Assembly (NCBI RefSeq): GCF_014218275.1
Contig: NZ_AP023213.1
Coordinates: forward strand, 1,900,001 to 1,964,000
Length of the DNA stretch: 64,000 nucleotides
Direction of reading: 5' to 3'
DNA from: Citrifermentans bremense
GTDB taxonomy: Bacteria > Desulfobacterota > Desulfuromonadia > Geobacterales > Geobacteraceae
Position numbers and translations under genes: made by a program. Below, piece after piece: positions 9,405 through 18,088 of this stretch. The notes below the pieces were generated by a model. That model was given only the letters and a program-made list of their open reading frames with translations, searched no databases and was not told the DNA's origin. Numbering within the stretch: position 1 is the first letter of the stretch; every line of letters starts with the position of its first letter.

Positions 9405-10133
9405 TTGGACCTGGACGGAGTGAAACTGCTGCTCAAACAGGGGCTGGAATTTGCGCGCGGACATCGCCTCCCCAAAGCGCCCGAGCTATCCTGCCCGACA
9501 TTGACCCTTGGCGACCCGAGCTATGGTGCCTGGACCTTCTGTCCACAGGGGCTCACACCCGGCGGGATCGTCTACTCCTTTGGCGTCGGAGAGGACATAA
9601 GCTGGGACCTCGCCATCATCGAGAAGTACGGCGTCGCCGTCCACGCCTTCGACCCCACGCCGCGCTCGGCTGAGTTCGTGAAACGGCAGAGCTTACCCGG
9701 CGAATTCGTTTTCCACCCCTACGGCCTGGCGGACTACGACGGGACAGCGCTTTTCTATCCCCCCGAAAACTCGGAGTGGGTGAGCCACACCCTGCTCAGG
9801 CGCCGCGCGACAGCGGGAAAGGCTATAGAGGTCCAGGTGCGACGCCTGGAGACCATCATGTTGCTTTTGGGCCACGATAAGATCAACCTGCTCAAGATGG
9901 ACATCGAGGGGGCTGAGTACGGCGTCATCCCCGACATTCTCAACAGTTCCCTCGTGGCGGGCGGGGCGGAGCAGCTGCTGGTCGAGTTTCACCACCGCTT
10001 TCCCGGCAAAGGGGTTAAAGACACCATCTTTTGCATCGAGGCGCTGGAAAAAGCAGGCCTGCGCTCCTTCCACATCTCACAAAACGGAGAGGATTGGGGA
10101 TTCGCACGGGAAGACGGGAAGGTGGCTCCTTGA
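9405..10133 (+). CDS. FkbM family methyltransferase
   Basis: About 240 residues. The family's diagnostic C-terminal region is present as LLKMDIEGAEYGVIPDIL, with VYSFGVGEDISWDLAI as the SAM-binding loop. FkbM enzymes usually O-methylate sugars or polyketides. The start is uncertain: GGAGG at 9400-9404 directly abuts TTG at 9405, fits a CTG at 9411 by spacing, and lies far from a GTG at 9420. The stop overlaps the next gene's TTG (TTGA). By location it decorates the same glycan. Confidence 0.8.
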   Translation: MDLDGVKLLLKQGLEFARGHRLPKAPELSCPTLTLGDPSYGAWTFCPQGLTPGGIVYSFGVGEDISWDLAIIEKYGVAVHAFDPTPRSAEFVKRQSLPGEFVFHPYGLADYDGTALFYPPENSEWVSHTLLRRRATAGKAIEVQVRRLETIMLLLGHDKINLLKMDIEGAEYGVIPDILNSSLVAGGAEQLLVEFHHRFPGKGVKDTIFCIEALEKAGLRSFHISQNGEDWGFAREDGKVAP

Positions 10134-11374
10134 AACTGCTGATCGTCACCTCATCCTATACCACCTATCTGCAGGCGTTTTACGGCTCGCGTCCGGATCT
10201 TCGTGCCTCCTGCTATGACGAGCAGAAGGCGGCTTACGAGGCGGATGCATTCGGCTGGTCTGCCTGCTGGCGCGATGCGCTGCTTCCCTATGGCTGGGAG
10301 GTCAGCGACATCGTCTGGAACGTGGAGCCGATGCAGCGCGCCTGGGCCAGGGAGCGGGGGATCAAGGAGTGGGGCGAGCTCGACTTGAAACAGATCGCGC
10401 TCCTGCAGGCAAAGGAGTTCCAGCCCGACCTCGTCTGGTTCGACGATCATGATCCGGCCTTTCTGAAAGCCCTCAGGCATGAGATTTCTGCCATCAAGGC
10501 GGCCTTGGGTTGGGTGGGGAGCGCCATGCCGAAGACTCCGGTATGGCGGGACCTAGATCTGGTCCTCTCATGTGCGCCGGAATCGGTGCAGACCCTGAAA
10601 GACGCCGGCTATCCTGCTCTCGTCTTTCCGCACAGCTTCGATCCAGCCGTTCTCCGCCGCCTTGAGCAGCGGCAAAAGAGCGCGCACATCTCCTTCGTCG
10701 GTCAACTGCTGCGCTTCAACGACTTTCACCTGCGGCGGGACGAGATTTTGGAGCTGCTGGCCGGGCAGGTGCCCTTGGCTATCCATTCCCCGACTTCTTC
10801 GGGGTCGGGTGTTGAGGAACTGAGGTCGCTGGTGAAGGTAGCAGTGAACCTTGGCATGACGGGGCTCACCCACTTAGGCATATCTGAAAATACACTGCGG
10901 CGGTTGCCGCTGCTCGGAGCGGTTGCGGGGCTTACGCCCGGGCAGTGCCGGCCAGTCAACCCGCGGCTGCGCCCCTTCCTGAAACCGCCGGTATTCGGCC
11001 TGGAGATGTTCCAATTGCTCGCAGACTCGCTGCTAGCCCTCAACATACATGCCGACTCCTCGCCCGAGTTCGCGTCCAACATGAGACTCTACGAGGTGAC
11101 TGGCGTCGGTTCCTGCCTGGTGAGCGACTGGAAGAGCAATTTGCACGAGATCTTTGAGCCGGACAGCGAGGTGGCGGTTTTCCAATCTGCCGAGGAGTGC
11201 GTAGAAAAGGTGAAGTGGCTTCTGGAGCATAAAAGCGCGGCCGAAGAGATGGGGAGGGCAGGGCAGCGCCGCACCCTGGAGAACTACACCTTTGCCCATC
11301 GTGCGCCGAAGCTTGCTGAAATCCTCGAGCGGTTGGTGCGGATCCAGGCGCCTTCGTCTGGCAAGGGGGCATGA
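10130..11374 (+). CDS. CgeB-like glycosyltransferase
   Basis: About 414 residues. The C-terminal half resembles the CgeB / glycosyl transferase group 1 proteins: HISFVGQLLRFNDFHLRRDE, then LNIHADSSPEFASNMRLYEV followed by TGVGSCLVSDW. The start is taken as the TTG that overlaps the previous stop; the open frame extends about 100 bases further upstream but only as an overlap in another gene. It ends in ATGATG, overlapping the deacetylase. No substrate can be assigned. Confidence 0.72.
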   Translation: MKLLIVTSSYTTYLQAFYGSRPDLRASCYDEQKAAYEADAFGWSACWRDALLPYGWEVSDIVWNVEPMQRAWARERGIKEWGELDLKQIALLQAKEFQPDLVWFDDHDPAFLKALRHEISAIKAALGWVGSAMPKTPVWRDLDLVLSCAPESVQTLKDAGYPALVFPHSFDPAVLRRLEQRQKSAHISFVGQLLRFNDFHLRRDEILELLAGQVPLAIHSPTSSGSGVEELRSLVKVAVNLGMTGLTHLGISENTLRRLPLLGAVAGLTPGQCRPVNPRLRPFLKPPVFGLEMFQLLADSLLALNIHADSSPEFASNMRLYEVTGVGSCLVSDWKSNLHEIFEPDSEVAVFQSAEECVEKVKWLLEHKSAAEEMGRAGQRRTLENYTFAHRAPKLAEILERLVRIQAPSSGKGA

Positions 11375-12345
11375 TGCTGCTGGAAGCGATCCGCATGGGG
11401 GGATCCCCGCTGCTGATGGCGGCAAGGCTCGTGCAAAACCGCCTGAGTCCGCCGACCCTGATCCTGCTTTACCACCGGGTCACCAACCTGGAAAGCGACC
11501 CGCAACTATTAGCCGTGTCGCCGCGAAACTTCTTCGACCAGATGCGCTACCTGAAGGAGAACTTCCCCCTGGTGCGGCTTGAGCAAGCGCCAGTCGATAA
11601 GCCTGCGGTGGCGATCACCTTCGACGACGGCTACGCCGATAACGCGCTGGAGGCGCTTCCCATACTGGAAGAACTGCAAGTTCCAGCAACCTTCTTCGTG
11701 GCCACCGATCTCATCGGGACCGACCGCGAATTCTGGTGGGACGAGGTGGAAAGGCTGCTCCTCTTGGAGCGTGAGTACCCTACGTTCCTGGAACTGACGG
11801 CAGGGGGGGAGGGTGGGCGTTGGGAAACCGCAACTGTGGCGCAGAGGGCCCGCTGTTACCGGGAGCTGTTGCCGCTGCTGCGCCGAGATTTGCCGGAGCA
11901 GCGGGAGGAGCACTTGGCAAGGCTGCGGCTTTGGGCAGGGACGGGGGCCGTCGGGCGGGAAACCCACCGGGCCCTCTCGGTGGAGCAACTGCGCAGGCTT
12001 GCGGCAAGCCCGGAGGTGACTCTCGGCGCCCACACCCTGAGCCACAGCTCACTTTCGGTGCTGCAGGTGTCGCGACAGCGCGAGGAGATCGCCGGGTCCA
12101 GAGCGCGGCTTGAGCAATGGAGCGGAAAGCCAATTGAGGTTTTTTCCTACCCCTTCGGCACCAGAGACGATTACACGGCCGAGACCCTCTCACTGTGCCG
12201 CGAGATGGGGTTCGCGCGAACCTGTTCCGCCTTCCCGGGCCAGTGGCGCTCCGGCACCGATCCGCAACAGTTGCCTCGTCAGGTCGTGCGCGACTGGGAC
12301 CTCCACACCTTCAAAAAACGACTCTCAAGGTTCTGGCTCTCATGA
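11371..12345 (+). CDS. Polysaccharide deacetylase (NodB homology domain)
   Basis: 324 residues, carbohydrate esterase family 4. The metal and catalytic motifs are visible: ITFDDGYADN with both aspartates, and HTLSHSSLS as the HxxSH zinc motif. These enzymes remove N- or O-acetyl groups from polysaccharide or from a lipid-linked sugar. There is no signal peptide, so cytoplasmic action on a precursor is more likely than trimming of surface polymer. An ATGATG start offers two adjacent codons. Coupled on both sides to transferases. Confidence 0.88.
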   Translation: MMLLEAIRMGGSPLLMAARLVQNRLSPPTLILLYHRVTNLESDPQLLAVSPRNFFDQMRYLKENFPLVRLEQAPVDKPAVAITFDDGYADNALEALPILEELQVPATFFVATDLIGTDREFWWDEVERLLLLEREYPTFLELTAGGEGGRWETATVAQRARCYRELLPLLRRDLPEQREEHLARLRLWAGTGAVGRETHRALSVEQLRRLAASPEVTLGAHTLSHSSLSVLQVSRQREEIAGSRARLEQWSGKPIEVFSYPFGTRDDYTAETLSLCREMGFARTCSAFPGQWRSGTDPQQLPRQVVRDWDLHTFKKRLSRFWLS

Positions 12346-13601
12346 AAGTGCTGCACCTCTCTACCTCCGATAGCGGCGGCGGCGCCTTTAACGCCGCGAG
12401 GCGGTTGCACCAGGGGCTCCAGGTTCAGGGGGCCGAGTCCGGAATGCTGGTGCAGACGACTACGGGAAGCGACACGCGGGTCACAGCGAAGCTCCCCCGC
12501 CACGGGCAGCAGTTCGCCTTCCTGAGATACTTCCTCGATGCGCTCCCCGCCTTGGCCAGCCGCCGCGGCAGGGGGGGCACCTTCACCCCGGCGTTCCTTC
12601 CCGATTCGCTGGCGGGGGATGTGGGCCTGGCCGCTCCCGACCTGGTGCATCTGCACTGGGTGGCGGGAGGGTTCCTGAGGCTTGAGACCCTTGCTCGCCT
12701 CAAGCGTCCCCTGGTCTGGACCCTGCACGACTCCTGGCCCTTCACAGGGGGGTGCCACGTGCCGCAGGAGTGCCGGCGCTACATGGACTCCTGCGGGGCC
12801 TGTCCGCAACTCTCTTCCCGCCACGAGTTTGACCTCTCCCGGATGGTTTGGAACCGGAAGCAGAAGGCGTGGCGGCAGCTCTCGCTGGCACTGGTCGCGC
12901 CCAGTCGCTGGATGGCGCGGTGCGCCGGCGACAGCTCCCTGTTCCGTGAGCGCAGGATCGAGGTGATCCCCAACGGGCTGGATTTGGAGTCGGTCCACCC
13001 GGTGGACAAGGTGGAGGCACGCCGCGCGCTGGGACTCCCCGAGGACCGACAATTGGTGCTCTTCGGTGCTGTGCGCGGCCTGAGCGACAGCAACAAAGGC
13101 GCGCAGTACCTGGTGCCGGCGCTGGAAAAGCTGGCACGGGCGGGGTTGGGGCAGAAGGTGGAGCTGCTTGTCTTCGGTCGCGACGTCCCGGAACAAACGC
13201 TCGACCTTGGGCTTCCGACGCGGTACCTTGGCTACTTTGAGAATCAGCAGGATCTGAACCGGCTCTACAGCGCGGCCGACCTCTTTCTCGCCCCTTCGCG
13301 GCAGGAGAACCTTCCCTGCACCGTTATGGAGGCGATGGCCTGCGGTACCCCCTGCGTCGGGTTCGACATCGGAGGGATGCCGGATCTCATTACCCATGGT
13401 GTTGACGGTTACCTCGCCCGTCCCTTCAGCCCGGAGTCGCTAGCGGAGGGTATGGTGTGGTTGCTTAGCGCGGCAGAGGGGGGTGCCCCACTACGGAAGG
13501 CCTGCCGTCTCAAGGTCGAGACACAATTCGATATCAGGCTCTGCGCGCAACGCCACCTCGACTTTTACCGGGATATCCTCGCTGGAGGCACCGCGGGATA
13601 A
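12342..13601 (+). CDS. Glycosyltransferase family 4
   Basis: 419 residues, GT-B. N-terminal MKVLHLSTSDSGGGAFNAAR is the acceptor-domain loop typical of this group, and WTLHDSWPFTGGCH is a conserved feature of WcaL/WbaZ-like transferases. The donor site shows QENLPCTVMEAMACGTPCVG. The open frame runs further upstream, but ATG at 12342 overlaps the previous stop and begins the recognisable homology. Several cysteines cluster near residues 137-160. It closes the chain of overlapping genes; a 60-base gap follows. Confidence 0.88.
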   Translation: MKVLHLSTSDSGGGAFNAARRLHQGLQVQGAESGMLVQTTTGSDTRVTAKLPRHGQQFAFLRYFLDALPALASRRGRGGTFTPAFLPDSLAGDVGLAAPDLVHLHWVAGGFLRLETLARLKRPLVWTLHDSWPFTGGCHVPQECRRYMDSCGACPQLSSRHEFDLSRMVWNRKQKAWRQLSLALVAPSRWMARCAGDSSLFRERRIEVIPNGLDLESVHPVDKVEARRALGLPEDRQLVLFGAVRGLSDSNKGAQYLVPALEKLARAGLGQKVELLVFGRDVPEQTLDLGLPTRYLGYFENQQDLNRLYSAADLFLAPSRQENLPCTVMEAMACGTPCVGFDIGGMPDLITHGVDGYLARPFSPESLAEGMVWLLSAAEGGAPLRKACRLKVETQFDIRLCAQRHLDFYRDILAGGTAG

Positions 13602-13661
13602 AGGCCGTTCCACATCTGTTTTTTGAGACACGGCTAACAGCATCAACAAGGAGATCAACAG

Positions 13662-14387
13662 GTGGATTTCGCTTTTCTCATCAAGCGTCTTGCCCGCGCC
13701 TTCGGCGTCGACATCCGCGCCTACCGCCCGGCGCGCTCCGAGGCGGCGCGGCTCGCACGAATGCTGGAGCATCACCGGATAGATACGGTCCTGGACGTCG
13801 GCGCCAACACTGGCCAGTTCGCAAGGCACCTGCGCTCCATCGGCTACCGGGGGAGGATCATCTGCTTCGATCCACTGAGCCAAGCCCATGCTGCTCTTAT
13901 TGAGATCGCGCGCCGGGACCCTGCCTTGATTGTCGCCCCGCGGCAGGCGCTTGGGGAGGAGACGGGCGAGATCGAGATCAACGTCTCGGCCAACCTGGAA
14001 AGCAGTTCCCTGCTCCGCGTCTCTGATGCTCACCTGCAGGCGGAGCCGCGCGTCAGAACCGTTGCAGTGGAGAAGGTCCCCCTAAACCGGCTCGATGATG
14101 CCGCGCTTTGCTACCTTTCTCCAGGCAACAGGGTCTTCCTGAAGATCGATGTGCAGGGGTACGAGCTTCCGGTGCTGCACGGTGCCCAAGGTATCCTCCA
14201 ACAGGTGTGTGGCCTACAGCTCGAACTCTCTTTGCACCCCTTGTACGACGGCGAGCCTTTGTTCCGCGAGGTGATCGACACAGTCGAGACCCTTGGATTC
14301 ACCCTCCACGACCTCAACCCCTGTTTCTCCGACGACGCCACGGGTAGAACGTACCAGGTCGATGGTGTCTTCTTCCGGACCGAATAA
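13662..14387 (+). CDS. FkbM family methyltransferase
   Basis: 241 residues. SAM-binding loop VLDVGANTGQFARHL and the family region FLKIDVQGYELPVLHGA are clear. The start is GTG with AAGGAG eight bases upstream. This is the second FkbM enzyme of the locus and differs clearly from the one at 9.4 kb, so two separate methylations are likely. It is the last gene of the polysaccharide operon, set off by a 60-base gap. Confidence 0.85.
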   Translation: MDFAFLIKRLARAFGVDIRAYRPARSEAARLARMLEHHRIDTVLDVGANTGQFARHLRSIGYRGRIICFDPLSQAHAALIEIARRDPALIVAPRQALGEETGEIEINVSANLESSSLLRVSDAHLQAEPRVRTVAVEKVPLNRLDDAALCYLSPGNRVFLKIDVQGYELPVLHGAQGILQQVCGLQLELSLHPLYDGEPLFREVIDTVETLGFTLHDLNPCFSDDATGRTYQVDGVFFRTE

Positions 14388-14452
14388 GAGCTCCCATGAC
14401 AATTCCACTCTTGCCATAATTACACTTTCCCTCATACCGCAGCGACCCTCAT

Positions 14453-14473
14453 CCCGCCCGGCTCGCGGGTGGG
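14453..14473 (+). other. GC-rich hairpin after polysaccharide operon
   Basis: An eight-pair stem, CCCGCCCG and CGGGTGGG with one G-T pair, around a five-base loop. No T-run follows. It may mark the 3' end of the operon transcript or be incidental; it is the only stem seen before the hemerythrin regulatory region. Confidence 0.35.
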
Positions 14474-14514
14474 CGAGGTCGTCACCGGCGTCTGATCTTC
14501 TCACTTACGTTTAC

Positions 14515-14556
14515 TTGACCTGCATCAAATCCTTAAGCTCTCGCTGCGCTTATAGT
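14515..14556 (+). promoter_or_regulatory. FNR/HcpR-type box with -10 element, hemerythrin promoter
   Basis: TTGACCTGCATCAA (14515-14528) matches the TTGAT-N4-ATCAA half-site pair of CRP/FNR-family regulators with one deviation. A TATAGT hexamer lies at 14551-14556. A start seven bases past it would place the box centre at -41.5, the class II activator position. No separate -35 hexamer is evident, as expected where the regulator replaces it. Which regulator binds (FNR, DNR or HcpR) cannot be told. Confidence 0.65.
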
Positions 14557-14639
14557 TCAGTCACTGAAAAGAACGCTTGCCAAAGCGGTTGCAGCCGCCG
14601 CGCGGCGCGTCGAATGACAGCTCAAAGGAGAGGTGACAG

Positions 14640-15050
14640 ATGGCGAGATTGATAGACGAGCTGAAAAAGGACCATGTCGAGATCGATGCGATGCTTGCCA
14701 AGGTGAGGGACAGCAAGGTCACCAACCAGGAGGCCCACAAGATACTGATCGCGGCCAAGGGAAAACTCCTGGCCCACCTGAAGAAAGAGGATATCCAACT
14801 CTACCCGGTCCTTAACAAGGCCGCGGTAAACGACGCCACGCTGAAGCGTTCGGTCGATTTTTACGCCAAGGACATGCAGGAGATCACGGCGGATGCTATC
14901 GCCTTTTTCGACAAGTATTCTCCGGCGGACGCCGCCATAGACATAGAGTTCGCCAGAGCGTTCGGCAGGTTGTACTCCATCCTAGCCAGAAGGCTGCGCA
15001 GCGAGGAGAGCACGCTCTACCCCGCCTACGAGAAGTTGCACCCGCTCTAA
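14640..15050 (+). CDS. Hemerythrin HHE domain protein
   Basis: 136 residues forming a four-helix bundle expected to hold a non-haem di-iron site. Ligand-type residues appear as His12 in ELKKDHVEID, the histidine and acidic residues in LLAHLKKEDIQLYP, and the late ESTLYPAYEKL region. Related proteins bind or sense O2 or NO or help repair iron centres. AGGAGAGGTGACAG precedes the ATG. The FNR-type box upstream suggests induction by low oxygen or nitrosative stress. Not coupled to a neighbour. Confidence 0.85.
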   Translation: MARLIDELKKDHVEIDAMLAKVRDSKVTNQEAHKILIAAKGKLLAHLKKEDIQLYPVLNKAAVNDATLKRSVDFYAKDMQEITADAIAFFDKYSPADAAIDIEFARAFGRLYSILARRLRSEESTLYPAYEKLHPL

Positions 15051-15104
15051 CCCTCGCTTTCGTCTCCCTGCAAACTATGGGGCTTAACTCCCTTGCGCCC
15101 GCGC

Positions 15105-15133
15105 TTTACATGCCTCGCTGTCTGGGGTATTTT
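15105..15133 (+). promoter_or_regulatory. Sigma-70 type promoter for uppP
   Basis: TTTACA and TATTTT separated by 17 bases, about 50 bases before the GTG start of uppP. Seen by eye only. Confidence 0.5.
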
Positions 15134-15179
15134 ATGCGACTGATTCTAAGCCCAAAAGCGGGCTACTCAGGGAGTTCCA

Positions 15180-15944
15180 GTGAATGTATTCGAGGCAATA
15201 ATTCTTGGCATCGTCGAGGGACTCAGCGAGTTCCTCCCGATTTCCTCCACCGGGCACCTGATCCTCGCCTCCACGCTGATGAAGCTGCAGCAGTCGGACG
15301 CGCACAAGGTGTTCGAGGTGACCATCCAACTCGGAGCCATGCTGGCGGTGGTGCAGATCTACCGCAAGCAGCTCCTAGCCCGCCCAGAACTCCTCAAGAA
15401 GGTCTGCTTCGCCTTCCTTCCCACCGGCGCCCTGGGATACCTGCTCTACAAGGCGGTGAAGTCCTTCTTCCAACCCTCGCTGGTGAGCTACACGCTCATC
15501 GCCGGGGGGATCGCCTTCATACTCATCGAAATCTGGATGAAGAACCGCCCCGCCTCCACCGCCAGCCTCGACCACATGAGCTACCGGCAGGCCTTCGCCA
15601 TCGGCGTGATCCAGAGCCTTTCCATGGTCCCCGGGGTCTCGCGCTCCGGCGCCACCATCATGGGCGGGCTTGTCATCGGGATGAACCGCAAGGATGCGGC
15701 CGAGTTCTCGTTCCTGTTAGCGCTCCCCACCATGCTGGCCGCCACCTGCTACGACATATACAAGAATTACGCGGTCTTTCACCTGGGGGACTGGCAGAAC
15801 ATCGCCGTCGGCTTCGTCACCTCGTTCATCTTCGCCGTCATCGGCATCAAGGCGCTGCTGAAGATCATCACCAGCCACACCTTCATCCCGTTCGGCATCT
15901 ACCGCATAGCCGTCGGCATCGTCTTCCTGATTTTCCTCACCTAG
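15180..15944 (+). CDS. uppP: Undecaprenyl-diphosphatase
   Basis: 254-residue inner-membrane phosphatase (BacA family) that regenerates undecaprenyl phosphate, the carrier for peptidoglycan and O-antigen units. Both catalytic motifs are intact: EGLSEFLPISSTGHLI near the N-terminus and SMVPGVSRSGATI in the second half. Multiple hydrophobic helices cover the chain. GTG start with GGGAG upstream. Slightly short for the family (about 260-270). It stands alone, but serves the adjacent glycan operon. Confidence 0.95.
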   Translation: MNVFEAIILGIVEGLSEFLPISSTGHLILASTLMKLQQSDAHKVFEVTIQLGAMLAVVQIYRKQLLARPELLKKVCFAFLPTGALGYLLYKAVKSFFQPSLVSYTLIAGGIAFILIEIWMKNRPASTASLDHMSYRQAFAIGVIQSLSMVPGVSRSGATIMGGLVIGMNRKDAAEFSFLLALPTMLAATCYDIYKNYAVFHLGDWQNIAVGFVTSFIFAVIGIKALLKIITSHTFIPFGIYRIAVGIVFLIFLT

Positions 15945-15983
15945 CCGTCTTCAGCGGCGCCGACCATTGAAAGGAACCGTTGC

Positions 15984-16490
15984 ATGGAGAAGATCCGCGT
16001 CTGCGTGAACGACCTGATGCAGAAGAACTACGTCTACTACCTGACCGAGCCTGTGGGGGAGAATTTCCATCCGGAGTTCAAGCCTGAGCTGACCCCGCAG
16101 GAGATGCTGGAGCTGGGGGTCTTCGGCGGGAAGTATCTCACCGACTGCACCGGCGAATTCCCGAAGGAATGGTTTGCCAACGCGAGGCTCTGCCATGAGC
16201 GTCACGTCCCGGAGTACAACTTCTTCGGCGTCAACGCCTCGAAGCCGCTTTCCTACTGGCGTGAGAAGGGTTGGATCTACAGCGTCGATCCGAGGGGATG
16301 GTTCCAGTGGTACTGCAGGTACTACATGGGGAGGAGATGCCCGGACGACCAGCGGCAGATCAAGAGATGGAAGGCGATGGTGCGGCACATAGCACAGATC
16401 CGGCACAACTGCCCGGAAGGGGTGCTGACCTGCCGCAGGAAGCAGCGCCAGGCCCTGCTGCATTGGGCCTACGACAGCCGGAAGATCTGA
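15984..16490 (+). CDS. Conserved protein of unknown function
   Basis: 168 residues, soluble, unusually rich in Trp, Tyr and Arg, with cysteines in DCTGEF, RLCHER, WYCRYY, RRCPDD, HNCPEG and LTCRRK. The sequence YWREKGWIYSVDPRGWFQWY suggests a compact conserved fold that may bind metal or nucleic acid. I recognise no named family. GTTGC spacing and GGAAC precede the ATG. It lies 39 bases after uppP and may be cotranscribed. Confidence 0.75.
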   Translation: MEKIRVCVNDLMQKNYVYYLTEPVGENFHPEFKPELTPQEMLELGVFGGKYLTDCTGEFPKEWFANARLCHERHVPEYNFFGVNASKPLSYWREKGWIYSVDPRGWFQWYCRYYMGRRCPDDQRQIKRWKAMVRHIAQIRHNCPEGVLTCRRKQRQALLHWAYDSRKI

Positions 16491-16587
16491 TCCCGCCGGT
16501 CAAGCTTGCGCATTTCCAATCAAAGGCGCTCTACAGGCATGGAGTGGATAAACTGTAAGATATCTTTTGAGCTGCTGTTGGTGAGGT

Positions 16588-17025
16588 TTACTGCTTTTCC
16601 TTCTTGATGATGAACAAAGCACTGAATTCGGCGATCTTCGTGTCGCCGTTGAAGAGCTCGGCCTCTCCCATTATCTTCCTTTCGCTTTGCCTCATTGCCC
16701 TCGCTTCAGCCCGCACCACGCCCTCGTGTACCGCGGCGAGGAACTTCAGGTTCATCTCCACGGTTACGAAGTCGGTTCCCTCAGGCACCATGCTCTTGAT
16801 CGCCATGGCAACGGCGGTATCTGCTAGGGCGGTAACCGCTCCGCCGTGCATAAGCCCCTTTCCCTGGGCGAGCTTCAGCTTGAAGGGCATGGTCAAGATT
16901 GCCCGGCCGTCCTTAGCCTCCTCGATGCGCATGCCTAGGTACTCTTCGAAAGGCGCGCAGGCGATCCACGTGGGAAGCTGAAACTGCGGGTGATCGATAA
17001 TCATGTCGTCATCGTAGTCGTACAT
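16588..17025 (-). CDS. PaaI/YdiI-type hotdog thioesterase
   Basis: 145 residues with a single hotdog fold. The acyl-CoA thioesterase signature GLMHGGAVTALADTAVAMA is present, and the C-terminal strand region has GEAELFNGDTKIAE. It likely hydrolyses an acyl- or aryl-CoA. The start is the ATG with AAGAGGGAC upstream; the open frame extends 15 codons further but without a site. Convergent with the preceding gene. Confidence 0.88.
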   Translation of the reverse strand: MYDYDDDMIIDHPQFQLPTWIACAPFEEYLGMRIEEAKDGRAILTMPFKLKLAQGKGLMHGGAVTALADTAVAMAIKSMVPEGTDFVTVEMNLKFLAAVHEGVVRAEARAMRQSERKIMGEAELFNGDTKIAEFSALFIIKKEKQ

Positions 17026-17157
17026 GGGTCCCTCTTGCTGAGCACAATGGAAATGGTGGCGACGCGACAAGTTACTACCAACTCACCCATTGGTGCAATG
17101 TTTTTGCTTTACTTAATTTTCGACAGCTGTGTGATAACGACGTCAGTTTACGCCCTG

Positions 17158-17174
17158 TTGGCACTTGCTCAGCA
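17158..17174 (+). promoter_or_regulatory. Possible sigma-54 promoter
   Basis: TTGGCAC is a perfect -24 element and the GC of the -12 element is at the correct distance, but the -12 half reads CAGCA rather than TTGCA. It lies 110 bases before the DksA/TraR-like gene. Confidence 0.35.
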
Positions 17175-17283
17175 TGAAAAGAATTAAACCCAATCTTCAG
17201 GAGCAGAAGGATATACTGATCGAGACGGTTAGGTTCACCCCAAGGCGATGGGAGTGTGTCAGCAATAAAGAGGAATAAAAGTT

Positions 17284-17550
17284 ATGGCAGTCGGGTGGTC
17301 CCGCGATGGGGCGGTGCAGGAACAAATAGATGCTACGGTGGAATCGGCAGTCCAGTTGGCTAAAAGCCGGCTCCCTGCCGGCAAAAGTGCAACTCACTGC
17401 GAGGAATGCGAGGCTGCCATACCGGAAGCGCGTCGCAAGGCGGTTCCCGGAGTCCGATTTTGCGTCAGCTGCCAATCAGAGATCGAAAAGAAGCTGAAGT
17501 CCGAGTCACTTTACAACCGTAGAGGGAGCAAAGACAGTCAACTTAAGTGA
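17284..17550 (+). CDS. DksA/TraR-like C4 zinc finger protein
   Basis: 88 residues. Four cysteines in CEEC and CVSC form the C-terminal zinc finger of this family, within HCEECEAAIPEARRKAVPG and FCVSCQSEIEK. Short TraR-like members bind RNA polymerase in the secondary channel and change promoter output. The N-terminal coiled coil is very short, so binding to polymerase is an inference. AGAGGAATAAAAG precedes the ATG. Confidence 0.85.
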   Translation: MAVGWSRDGAVQEQIDATVESAVQLAKSRLPAGKSATHCEECEAAIPEARRKAVPGVRFCVSCQSEIEKKLKSESLYNRRGSKDSQLK

Positions 17551-17636
17551 ATCTGCCCCTTCTTGATGCAAGCCACTAGATCGTGCCTGTTGAGCTAAGG
17601 CTTGCGGTTTTCCAGCTCCATGTCCAACCTCTTTAA

Positions 17637-18067
17637 CTGTTTCAGCTTGTCGGCAAGCTCATGGGGAGCGCGGTTGCGGTAGGTACCGTCGGCGTTAACA
17701 TCCTCGTCGCTTCCGCCGTCGCCTCGCTGCACATTCAGACGGCATCCCTCGCCAGGGTCGTTGGGGTGGGGTCCTTTTCGGAGTAGGGTTGGCGATCTTC
17801 GGGCTTTGTCCCGGCACAAGCGTTGCCGCTTCGGGGGAAGGGCACCGGGATGCCATGGTCGGGGTCATCGGAATGTTATGCGGGGCGGGTCTCTACGTAG
17901 CTCTCTTCCCGAAGCTCCAGCCGTTCTTCAAAGCTTTTCCAGATTTCGGAAAGCTGACACTACCGCAGGTATCGGGGACTCCGACCGGCCTTTGGGTGGT
18001 GGGGGTGGCAGCTCTTTTAGGAATTGTGGTGACTCTTCTGAGGAAAAAGGGAGACGAAACTCGCTAG
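17637..18067 (+). pseudogene. YeeE/YedE family transporter remnant, frameshifted
   Basis: The coding signal is split between two frames. One frame gives KLMGSAVAVGTVGVNILVAS and SLHIQTASLARVVG up to about 17760. The next gives GVLFGVGLAIFGLCPGTSVA, the signature of YeeE/YedE (thiosulfate or sulfur-compound permease) proteins, to a stop at 18067. Restoring one G in the G-run near 17770 would join them without a break. The first 40 or so residues of the family are absent: an in-frame stop precedes at 17634. It is either a decayed gene or a gene with a sequencing error plus a lost 5' end. The tail keeps two hydrophobic helices and a basic end. Confidence 0.75.
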
Positions 18068-18088
18068 GGCGGCTGGTGGTGGGAAGGG

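Noticed and set aside
17595-17819. Minus-strand frame of 74 codons opposite the YeeE remnant
   Set aside because: The plus strand carries clear family homology in the same bases; the minus frame has no ribosome site and no recognisable domain.
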